Below are positions 46,865-53,093 of a DNA stretch of 64,000 nucleotides, piece after piece. The DNA comes from Mucilaginibacter sabulilitoris. GTDB lineage: Bacteria; Bacteroidota; Bacteroidia; Sphingobacteriales; Sphingobacteriaceae. Under the pieces are notes generated by a model. That model made no database searches and was not told the DNA's origin. It saw only the letters and a program-made list of their open reading frames with translations. The stretch covers positions 496,001 to 560,000 of the forward strand of contig NZ_CP139558.1 of the NCBI RefSeq assembly GCF_034262375.1. The letters are read 5' to 3'. The translations under genes were made by a program, and so were the position numbers. Each line of letters begins with the position of its first letter. Position 1 is the first letter of the stretch.

Positions 46865-47412
46865 GACTGTTTGGCTCCAGGCTTTTTTCTGATGGCTATT
46901 TTAAATTGCTCCTCTGCAACGTCGATCAGCGTATTAAGGGCATGAATCTTTAATTGCGCTTCCTGGAGAGCTTTTTTCAAAGCCTGTTTTTCAGAATCTG
47001 CTGTATCGGGCTGTTCTGTGGCTTTTTTCTTCATCGCATTTCGAGAGTCTATGACAAGATCGGGATTTTTTCTGGAAGCTGTCTTTAGCCACCGGACTAA
47101 AACATCGCCACCCAATTCATAAGTCTTTCTAGCCTGGTGCCTCGTTAACTGCCCTTGCTGAATTAACCGTATAATAGTTTCCTTTTCTGCTTTACTCAAA
47201 TGCTTTCCCTGACGCTTTGCCTGATATTCAGGCGATCCATGATCGCGCATCCAGTCTGATAAAGTACTTCTGGCTACACCATACTTTTTGGTAAACACAC
47301 TTCTGGCAACGCCATGCTCAATAGCTTTGATAATCTCGTCTCGAACGGCTACCTGAAAATGACCCTGTTCCGAGAAGCGAACCATTTGCATTAATTTTTC
47401 CTCTTTTTTCAT
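46861..47412 (-). CDS. IS3-family transposase, orfA (helix-turn-helix protein)
   Basis: A 183-residue DNA-binding partner of the transposase. It contains two HTH-like segments: 'IEHGVARSVFTKKYGVARS' with 'TLSDWMRDHG', and 'EKETIIRLIQQGQLTRHQAR'. A C-terminal coiled-coil/leucine-rich stretch ('SEKQALKKALQEAQLKIHAL') serves oligomerisation in IS3-type orfA proteins. It begins 44 bp inside the right inverted repeat, which also contains the promoter region. Confidence 0.9.
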   Translation of the reverse strand: MKKEEKLMQMVRFSEQGHFQVAVRDEIIKAIEHGVARSVFTKKYGVARSTLSDWMRDHGSPEYQAKRQGKHLSKAEKETIIRLIQQGQLTRHQARKTYELGGDVLVRWLKTASRKNPDLVIDSRNAMKKKATEQPDTADSEKQALKKALQEAQLKIHALNTLIDVAEEQFKIAIRKKPGAKQS

Positions 47413-47590
47413 CTTACACTAATAGTTTTAGTGTATAGTTTTTTTAGGACGAGTCAATTAAAAATCAAGCTATGTAAAATGGTTTGTTTCGATAGTAGAT
47501 TAATGTATTTTGGACTTAAGAAGCATACTTAAAGGGATTCAAGACTGATTGCATATGCTTTTTTTTGTATGATTGGCCCTAAGACTTACC

Positions 47591-48169
47591 TCAATCATTT
47601 ATTCCTTTTCCACTCAAAATTTGCGGGATATATTTTTCAACCCGCGACTCGCGAGTTTTGGATTGTTTGGGGGTAGAGAAATGCAGCAGGTATGCTCTTT
47701 GCCTTCCCTGGGTTAGTGCCTCAAAAGCAGTTTTCAGGGCAGGCATGTTATCTAATTTTTGTTGGAATTCGTCGCAAATGGCAAAATCCCTGGTCTTTTT
47801 AAAAGTAACCTTCAATCCAACTTTTTCTACTTCAATGGCTTCAAAAATATAAGCTTTCAGGGCGGGCTTCATCTTCATAATTTCCCCAACATTGGTAAAC
47901 CTGATTTGTCGCGCCGATTGTACATTCTCGGTTTGCTGTATCAGGATGCCTTTGGTATCATTAAGGAGGGCGCCTTTAAAAAACAAAAGCGCGCAGTAGT
48001 CTTTAAATACATGTATTAAAACAATGTTACTTTGCTGATACGTGTAACAAGGAGTGCCCCACTTCAATTCTTCGGTGAGGCCACAATCAAGAATGATTGT
48101 TCTCAATTGCTCCAGCTCTTCATGCCATTTATTGTCCTTATTAAAATAAAAATCAACCTTTGGGTTCAT
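47591..48169 (-). CDS. YdeI/OmdA-like domain protein
   Basis: A 192-residue cytoplasmic protein. It has a DUF1801-type fold in the first ~110 residues ('EELEQLRTIILDCGLTEELKWGTPCY', 'IVLIHVFKDYCALLFFKGA') and a C-terminal OmdA/YdeI-like segment ('LKTAFEALTQGRQRAYLLHFS…KQSKTRESRVEKYIPQIL'). Members are common in Bacteroidota and are linked to peptide-resistance or stress phenotypes in a few cases; the biochemical role is unknown. It is the last gene of the six-gene ArsR operon and ends 132 bp before the insertion sequence. Confidence 0.8.
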   Translation of the reverse strand: MNPKVDFYFNKDNKWHEELEQLRTIILDCGLTEELKWGTPCYTYQQSNIVLIHVFKDYCALLFFKGALLNDTKGILIQQTENVQSARQIRFTNVGEIMKMKPALKAYIFEAIEVEKVGLKVTFKKTRDFAICDEFQQKLDNMPALKTAFEALTQGRQRAYLLHFSTPKQSKTRESRVEKYIPQILSGKGIND

Positions 48170-48198
48170 GCTATTACTTTAATGTAATGGTTATTATA

Positions 48199-48759
48199 TC
48201 AAACGCTTAACCAACCGCGGAAGCCCCTGGCGGCATAGTAAGATTCTGCCCCGTTGTGATAAAGGAAGACCGTATTGTAGCGACGATCACAAAAGGTAGC
48301 TCCGCCAAGTTTCCTGATATCGGCAGATGTTTTCACCCAGCTCGAGGTCTTCAAATCAAACTTTCCAAATTTTTGCAATTCGCGATATTGTTCTTCCGTT
48401 AAAAGCTCAATGCCCATATCACGAGCCATTTCAACAGCGCTGTTTTCGGGTTTGTGTTCTTTTCTTGCCTCCAGAGCTTCATGATCGTAACAAAAACTTC
48501 TGCGGCCTTTCGGGCTTTCTGCCGAGCAATCATAAAAAATGTAGGCACCTGTGTCTCTGTTATGGGCAATTACATCCGGTTCGCCCCCGGTTATTTCCAT
48601 TTCATTGAGCGACCACAATTTTTTGGGATCAGCTTCCAGCCGTGCCTGTACGCCGGCCCAATCTAAACCAGAATGGCGGCCTATGTTTTTTTCAAAACGG
48701 GCTTTCAGTATGCCAAATAGTTGTTCCTGCTGTTCTGACGATAATTTGTTGTTACTCAT
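48199..48759 (-). CDS. DUF4256 family protein
   Basis: A 186-residue cytoplasmic protein matching DUF4256, a widespread family of unknown function. Visible features: 'RHSGLDWAGVQARLEADPKKL' near residue 33, 'EMEITGGEPDVIAH' near 55, and a Cys/Arg/His-rich 'GRRSFCYDHEAL' near 85. The C-terminal 'GGATFCDRRYNTVFLYHNGAESYYAARGFRG' is the most family-specific part. It is the fifth gene of the ArsR operon with gaps of 29 bp on either side. Confidence 0.85.
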   Translation of the reverse strand: MSNNKLSSEQQEQLFGILKARFEKNIGRHSGLDWAGVQARLEADPKKLWSLNEMEITGGEPDVIAHNRDTGAYIFYDCSAESPKGRRSFCYDHEALEARKEHKPENSAVEMARDMGIELLTEEQYRELQKFGKFDLKTSSWVKTSADIRKLGGATFCDRRYNTVFLYHNGAESYYAARGFRGWLSV

Positions 48760-48788
48760 ACTTTATCAATCTTAGGTTGTGTATTGGT

Positions 48789-49181
48789 TTATTGATTGGC
48801 TGACATAATTTTTCTTTCGGCCGGCCGGAAATACCACGATATTGCAGTCAGGATAAGTAATAGCAAGGCCGGAAATATTTCCTTAACTGAATCGCCCAAT
48901 GCGATATGCGAAAATATCGCTCCCGACATGGCAAAGAAGAAGCCTGCATAAGCCCATTCCTTTAATAAAGGAAATTTAGGAATAAGTACCGTTATAACGC
49001 CCAAAAATTTCCAGATACCCATTATAGTCAGAAAATAAACCGGATAGCCCAGATGTGTAATGCTATCCACACCTCCCTGACCGGCTTTAGCCCTGAATAA
49101 CTGTACTAATCCGGTCGATAGCATTCCTAATGCAAGCCAGATAGTAAAAATCCAATAGATAATTTTATTTCTCTTCATCAT
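48789..49181 (-). CDS. DoxX-like integral membrane protein
   Basis: A 130-residue protein with four predicted membrane helices ('IIYWIFTIWLALGMLSTGLV', 'VYFLTIMGIWKFLGVITVLI', 'AYAGFFFAMSGAIFSHIAL', 'IFPALLLLILTAISWYF'), the DoxX/DoxX-like layout. The start is at the ATG pair 49181/49178; the longer frame to 49229 has no support. DoxX-like proteins often sit with ArsR regulators and SRPBCC proteins, as here, but have no settled function; a link to redox or membrane stress is often suggested. Confidence 0.85.
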   Translation of the reverse strand: MMKRNKIIYWIFTIWLALGMLSTGLVQLFRAKAGQGGVDSITHLGYPVYFLTIMGIWKFLGVITVLIPKFPLLKEWAYAGFFFAMSGAIFSHIALGDSVKEIFPALLLLILTAISWYFRPAERKIMSANQ

Positions 49182-49262
49182 AAGATAACGTTTTTGTAAG
49201 GTTATATAACTGATAATCAATGCCCGCAAGGGTTCAGACTTGCAAGCATTGATAGTGCCTGA

Positions 49263-49700
49263 TTATTGCTGCTGTGTAATAATATTGAACATCCAGCGGA
49301 TGCCAAAACGGTCTTTGCAGGTGCCCCAATATCCCCAGAATTCATCATGTGGCGCCACTGCTTCTGTTCCGCCTTCCGATAGCTCGTCGTACAATCTGTC
49401 GGCTTCATCCCTCGTGTCGGGGTTTAAACTGATGGTAAAATTGTTCCCTTCTACCAATTTTTGCCCCATGCTTTCCAGCATGTCGGTAGCCATTATCTCC
49501 AGGCCGCCAAGTATGGGTAGCGCAACATGCATTACCTTGTTTTTGTCGGCTTCTGGTAGTGGTTGTCCTCCATCCTGGGGCGGCATGTCTTTAAACCGCA
49601 TTAATGGATTAGAAAACTCTGTTCCGAAAATTTTTTTGTAGTGGTTAAATGCTTCTTCGGCATTGCCACTAAAGTTTAAATAAATTGATACGTGTGCCAT
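49263..49700 (-). CDS. PhnB-like VOC (glyoxalase-fold) protein
   Basis: A 145-residue protein of the PhnB-type vicinal-oxygen-chelate family. The N-terminus 'MAHVSIYLNFSGNAEEAF' and C-terminal 'YWGTCKDRFGIRWMFNI' are typical of the 3-demethylubiquinone-9 3-methyltransferase-like PhnB domain. The middle is 'DKNKVMHVALPILGGLEIMATD'. Function is unknown; it is commonly encoded with ArsR/SRPBCC genes. Third gene of the operon. Confidence 0.88.
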   Translation of the reverse strand: MAHVSIYLNFSGNAEEAFNHYKKIFGTEFSNPLMRFKDMPPQDGGQPLPEADKNKVMHVALPILGGLEIMATDMLESMGQKLVEGNNFTISLNPDTRDEADRLYDELSEGGTEAVAPHDEFWGYWGTCKDRFGIRWMFNIITQQQ

Positions 49701-49748
49701 TGTTTATAATTTGGTTTTATGATTTTGATTGGTCTGTTGATTAAAGAG

Positions 49749-50216
49749 TTATTTTGATTTGTTTACTATTTCTTCTAACCGGTTATGTGCCATGTTGATG
49801 CCCTGCGCAAATGGTAACTTCAGCAGCTGGTCTCTTTTTGCTACCGATTCATATATAGTGTGTATTATGAGTTTGCTGGTATCGGCGGTAAGCTGTTCAA
49901 ATTGCAGCAGTTCCAACTGTACACCGAAAGGGGCATTCTCCATTTCAAATGTCCGGATGATTTTTTTGTTTGAACTAAACTCATGGATTGTTCCGTTGGC
50001 CCGGAATACTACATTCCCTTTAGCATCTGATGTTTCAAAAGAATAACCACCATACTTTTTATTTTCAAGCCTCAGCACTTTAGTTCCCATCCATTGTTCA
50101 ACAATTTCGGCCTCTACATATGCTTTAAAAAGTAATTCCAGCGGTAAATCAAATTCCCTTGTAATCACTAATTCCTGCTTGCCCTCTTCGGCATTGATCT
50201 TTGTTTTTCTTTCCAT
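49749..50216 (-). CDS. SRPBCC (AHSA1-like) domain protein
   Basis: A 155-residue START/Bet-v1-fold protein of the AHSA1 group. Marks: 'ELVITREFDLPLELLFKAYVE', 'EQWMGTK', 'FRANGTIHEFSSNKKIIRTFE', and the C-terminal helix 'LPFAQGINMAHNRLEEIV'. Such proteins bind hydrophobic ligands and are very often encoded beside an ArsR regulator; they may titrate the signal the regulator senses. It begins 6 bp after the ArsR stop. Confidence 0.9.
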   Translation of the reverse strand: MERKTKINAEEGKQELVITREFDLPLELLFKAYVEAEIVEQWMGTKVLRLENKKYGGYSFETSDAKGNVVFRANGTIHEFSSNKKIIRTFEMENAPFGVQLELLQFEQLTADTSKLIIHTIYESVAKRDQLLKLPFAQGINMAHNRLEEIVNKSK

Positions 50217-50222
50217 GACAGG

Positions 50223-50546
50223 TTATTTTTTGGGTAGATAGTTTTTCATTATGGCTTCCAGTTTGTTAAACCTGTCATCCCACATTTCGCGAAATGGTTC
50301 AATAAATTCTGCTATTTCTTTCATTTTTTTTGCATTAATATGATAATGAATTTCCCGGCCGGTTTGCTCTTGTTTGAGCAATTCGCACTCGGTAAGTATT
50401 TGGAGGTGTTTGGAAACGGTTGGCCGGGCGGTGTCAAAGTTTGCAGCTATGGCACCGGCAGTCATAGAATGTGTAGCAACCAGCAGCAGTATGGCCCGCC
50501 TTGTGGGGTCGGCAATGGCTTGGAATACGTCGCGTCTTAAATTCAT
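50223..50546 (-). CDS. ArsR-family winged-helix repressor
   Basis: A 107-residue winged-helix regulator. '[24 protein letters not shown]' opens the domain, the recognition helix is in '[19 protein letters not shown]', and the wing lies around '[11 protein letters not shown]'. No Cys metal site (CxC in helix 3) is seen, so it is not a classical arsenic sensor; this subgroup pairs with SRPBCC proteins and senses an organic or redox signal. It is the first gene of a six-gene operon. Two tandem palindromes cover its promoter, which strongly suggests autorepression. Confidence 0.92.
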   Translation of the reverse strand: MNLRRDVFQAIADPTRRAILLLVATHSMTAGAIAANFDTARPTVSKHLQILTECELLKQEQTGREIHYHINAKKMKEIAEFIEPFREMWDDRFNKLEAIMKNYLPKK

Positions 50547-50549
50547 AAT

Positions 50550-50565
50550 GTAGTTATTTGACTAC
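50550..50565. promoter_or_regulatory. ArsR operator candidate 1
   Basis: GTAGTTATTTGACTAC is a 16-bp near-perfect palindrome with GTAGT and ACTAC half-sites. It lies directly before the ArsR start codon, downstream of the -7 box of the predicted promoter. A second copy is 26 bp away. Confidence 0.7.
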
Positions 50566-50595
50566 AAATATAAATGTAGCTATTTAACTACGCAA
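50565..50595 (-). promoter_or_regulatory. Bacteroidota-type promoter for the ArsR operon
   Basis: On the - strand, TTG (complement of 50593-50595) is followed by 20 bp and then TATATTTG (complement of 50565-50572), matching the TTG/TAnnTTTG consensus of Bacteroidota primary sigma factors. One operator palindrome lies in the spacer and the other follows the -7 box, so a bound repressor would block it. Confidence 0.7.
50576..50591. promoter_or_regulatory. ArsR operator candidate 2
   Basis: GTAGCTATTTAACTAC matches the first copy at 14 of 16 positions and sits between the -33 and -7 boxes of the predicted promoter. Half-sites GTAG and CTAC are perfect; the two operators are 26 bp apart, about two and a half helical turns. 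Confidence 0.7.
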
Positions 50596-50674
50596 GTTTT
50601 TCTGTGATTTTTTTTAACGGTCTGTATCAGAATATTTCACGGGCGGTGGGATAATGAGCTGTAGCCCCGGAAAC

Positions 50675-51328
50675 TCACTTTTGCGTCTTAATATAGTTTA
50701 TATAGGTTTCTTTAAAAAGTACAAACAGGCTTTTGAGGGCGGCCCAGTCATTATTTTTAATAATATCAGCCGGGAATAAGCTACTGCCCACACCAACACC
50801 TTTGGCGCCGGCAGATAAATAAGCTTTAAAATTGTTTAACCCGATGCCCCCGGTGGGCAAAAGTTTAATTTTATTTAAAGGCGCTAATACTTCTTTAATA
50901 TATCCGGGACCTAAGTCGGTTGCAGGAAATACTTTAACCATAGTTGCTCCCCAATGCCAAGCCTTATATATTTCTGACGGGGTATAGGCTCCGGGAAAAA
51001 CAGGTATATTTTCACTCACACAGGTTTTAATTACCTGTTTATTTAGTATCGGCGTAACAATAAACTGGGCATTGGCATTTAAGGCTTTTTCCAGGTCGTG
51101 CATGCTGCAAACAGTACCGGCACCGATATTTAACTTGCCTGCATAAGTTTTTGCAAGCATACTGATGTTTTCTGTGGCACCTGCCGAATTCATGGTTATC
51201 TCCATATTGGTTAAGCCGGCCTCGAAATAATTCTGGGCAATAATAGCGGTATGTTCTGCGGGTAAATTCCGCATGATGCCAATAATGGGTGAAGCCTCGA
51301 ACAGCTCCATTGAAAATTCGTTGTTCAT
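50675..51328 (-). CDS. 2-keto-3-deoxy-6-phosphogluconate/-galactonate aldolase (KDPG/KDPGal type)
   Basis: A 217-residue class I aldolase that splits 2-keto-3-deoxy-6-phospho sugar acids into pyruvate and glyceraldehyde 3-phosphate. Marks: 'SPIIGIMRNL' near the N-terminus, 'TNMEITMNS' with the Glu of the active site, 'GAGTVCS', 'FIVTPILN', and the Schiff-base Lys in 'MVKVFPATDLGPGYI'. 'LLPTGGIGLNNFKAYL' closes the phosphate site. The start at 51328 (MNNEFS) lies one base after the kinase stop, so the pair is co-translated. With the DgoK-like kinase it favours the galactonate branch (dgoA type), though uronate-derived KDG is equally possible. Confidence 0.9.
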   Translation of the reverse strand: MNNEFSMELFEASPIIGIMRNLPAEHTAIIAQNYFEAGLTNMEITMNSAGATENISMLAKTYAGKLNIGAGTVCSMHDLEKALNANAQFIVTPILNKQVIKTCVSENIPVFPGAYTPSEIYKAWHWGATMVKVFPATDLGPGYIKEVLAPLNKIKLLPTGGIGLNNFKAYLSAGAKGVGVGSSLFPADIIKNNDWAALKSLFVLFKETYINYIKTQK

Positions 51329-51329
51329 A

Positions 51330-52310
51330 TTAATTGCCAATTTGATTGTAAATTTTGTGATGGGCCCTCACTACCGCTTCATCAACCCACTGGGGCGGAT
51401 AGGTTTTTAGTTGTTTTGCCATGTTCAATTGTTCAAACGCCATGCGGTAGCATTTTTCTAATCCTGCACCGCATAATAAATGAAACTGGTCTTTGCTGTT
51501 TACCGCAAGGTCCTTTAGCTCGGTTCCTATTAACAAGCCGCTCAGGTAAAAGAAGTTTTGCTTTTTGGTATAAACGTTGAACAAATTATTGGTGCGTACT
51601 TTAAAAATGGCATGGAGTAAATTGCCGCCAGCCGCATCAGTTACACCTTGTTTAAAGCTTAATGCATGTTCCGCTGCTTCTATATCATTTTCTTTCTCCA
51701 CCGAATTATGAAGGATGCTTTTTTGCGATAAGAGCTCAAAAAGGTCGCCCGTCATATAGGTTTTAAAACCTGTGATGTTGTTTTGATGTACATATATATG
51801 TTTGGAATGAGTACCCGGTAGTATAAATACCTGGTTGACGGCAGTGCTTTCAATAGCCTCAACACATCCTATCAGTTGAGTTTCTTCCCCGCGCATCACA
51901 TCATCGGCGCTTCGCACACCCGATATCATGCTGATGGCATGGTTAAAGCCTTCCGGAGCCGGCAGATGTTTTACCTGAAGACCGGGACCCGACAACGCAA
52001 ACGGCAACTGGCTGTATGGTAATTCTATAAAACCGATTGATGAGGAGGCCATTCCCGAAATAAAAAGCTTTACACCGTTTAACGATACACTTAGCCGGGT
52101 TTCGATATTGCTGATAAGCTGTTGTAAAACATCCAGATAAAAAGCAATGCGCGAGTTTTCATCGGTTATATTTGTAGCCTTCCATAATTCAAAGGTTTTG
52201 GCTATGCCACTGTCTGATCTTTCACCGGTCATTATTTGGCCGCTTTTGGCATCAATAAGGTTTAATCTTAAAGCGCTTGTACCCCAATCGCAGCTCAATA
52301 ACATATTCAT
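51330..52310 (-). CDS. dgoK: 2-keto-3-deoxygalactonate kinase (DgoK family)
   Basis: A 326-residue sugar-acid kinase of the DgoK family that phosphorylates 2-keto-3-deoxygalactonate. It belongs to the actin/hexokinase fold. Motifs: 'MLLSCDWGTSALRL' (ATP phosphate loop), 'VKLFISGMASSSIGF', 'ADDVMRGEETQLIG', 'VFILPGTHSKHIYV', and 'YLSGLLIGTEL' near the C-terminus. The substrate arises from galactonate (oxidised galactose) or from galacturonate catabolism, which fits the pectic and galactose-releasing loci about 10 kb upstream. The aldolase gene follows after 1 bp. Confidence 0.88.
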   Translation of the reverse strand: MNMLLSCDWGTSALRLNLIDAKSGQIMTGERSDSGIAKTFELWKATNITDENSRIAFYLDVLQQLISNIETRLSVSLNGVKLFISGMASSSIGFIELPYSQLPFALSGPGLQVKHLPAPEGFNHAISMISGVRSADDVMRGEETQLIGCVEAIESTAVNQVFILPGTHSKHIYVHQNNITGFKTYMTGDLFELLSQKSILHNSVEKENDIEAAEHALSFKQGVTDAAGGNLLHAIFKVRTNNLFNVYTKKQNFFYLSGLLIGTELKDLAVNSKDQFHLLCGAGLEKCYRMAFEQLNMAKQLKTYPPQWVDEAVVRAHHKIYNQIGN

Positions 52311-52348
52311 GGAATTACAACAGATTATTTCGGTTCAGCACGCAAGCT

Positions 52349-52377
52349 AAAAAATATATCATAACTCCGCAAAGCAA
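52349..52377 (-). promoter_or_regulatory. Possible promoter of the kinase-aldolase operon
   Basis: On the - strand, TTG (complement of 52375-52377) is followed by 18 bp and TATTTTTT (complement of 52349-52356), a one-mismatch TAnnTTTG box, 39 bp before the kinase start. No operator-like palindrome is seen nearby. Confidence 0.35.
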
Positions 52378-52421
52378 TTGGGAAGGTAAATGGCGAAGAT
52401 GGCGCGCTTTTTTTTAATGAA

Positions 52422-52452
52422 AAGCCCCGCTTTTTTTACAAAAGCGGGGCTT
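52422..52452 (-). terminator. Rho-independent terminator after the AhpD-like gene
   Basis: Read on the - strand, an 11-12-bp GC-rich stem AAGCCCCGCTTT/AAAGCGGGGCTT with a short A-rich loop (52440-52452 and 52422-52433) is followed by TTTTC. It starts 42 bp after the stop of the AhpD-like gene and separates it from the kinase-aldolase operon. Confidence 0.8.
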
Positions 52453-52494
52453 GTTTATAGAATATATGAATTGCGCAAAACGCGTGTTATTTGC

Positions 52495-52962
52495 TTAATG
52501 CCCGTGCGCGCCGGGTGTATAGGTTCCAACGGCGACCGGATTGGGGAAAGCAAGATTGATACGATTGTAGCCGTTTATAGCGATAACGGCCATGAGCACG
52601 TCAATCAGTTCGTCTTCAGAAAATTGTTTTCTTGCATCTGCGTACACATCATCCGGAACTATGCCGTTAAGTTTAGTAAGCGCTTCGGCGAAAGCCAAAG
52701 CCGCGCGTTCACGGTCGGTATAAAAAGGAGCTTCGCGCCATGCATTCAGTACATAAAGGCGGTGTTCGCTTTCACCCTTTGCACGCAGGTCTTTAGCGTG
52801 CATATCAAGGCAATAAGCACAACCATTAACCTGTGATACGCGGAAGTAAATTAAATTTAAAAGTGATTGTTCAACCGGCGATTTTGCCAGGTATATCCCT
52901 AAACCATACATTGCCTTCATGGCATTCTGACCTTTTTCGAAAAGATTAACTCTTTGTTCCAT
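52495..52962 (-). CDS. AhpD-like carboxymuconolactone decarboxylase family protein
   Basis: A 155-residue all-helical protein of the CMD/AhpD family. The redox motif is intact: 'NGCAYCLDMHAKDLRAKGE' holds the CxxC plus a downstream His, as in alkylhydroperoxidase AhpD-like enzymes. Later helices 'ERAALAFAEALTKLNG' and 'ELIDVLMAVIAINGYNRIN' complete the domain. These proteins reduce peroxides or serve as thiol-based antioxidants. It is a single-gene unit with its own terminator. Confidence 0.92.
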   Translation of the reverse strand: MEQRVNLFEKGQNAMKAMYGLGIYLAKSPVEQSLLNLIYFRVSQVNGCAYCLDMHAKDLRAKGESEHRLYVLNAWREAPFYTDRERAALAFAEALTKLNGIVPDDVYADARKQFSEDELIDVLMAVIAINGYNRINLAFPNPVAVGTYTPGAHGH

Positions 52963-53093
52963 TTTGTTGCTGATTTTATTAAATATTTAGATTATACAGC
53001 AATGATGAATGAGATTATGGAAATAGGACAATTGCCGTAAAAAAACTTCAGCAATTAAAAAAACAGCACTCGGTTGTCGAAAAGGGCAGCGCC

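Larger units (their letters stand above)
45679..47456 (-). mobile_element. Intact IS3-family insertion sequence (1778 bp) with 3-bp target duplication
   Basis: The ends are matching inverted repeats. The left end begins TGACCCGTCCTGAAAAGAC at 45679, and the complement of the right end, read from 47456, begins TGACTCGTCCTAAAAAAAC; about 22 of the first 25 positions agree. Directly outside, ATT stands at 45676-45678 and again at 47457-47459, a 3-bp target duplication as IS3-family elements make. Inside are orfA (HTH) and orfB (DDE integrase), both on the - strand, overlapping as ATGA. The element also carries about 265 bp of non-coding sequence after orfB with a large hairpin and a 13-bp direct repeat. 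Both ORFs are intact, so it may be active. Confidence 0.9.

Noticed and set aside
46858..46870. A programmed -1 frameshift between orfA and orfB of the insertion sequence
   Set aside because: orfB has its own ATG overlapping the orfA stop (ATGA) and no slippery A-run was found at the join, so coupled translation is simpler.
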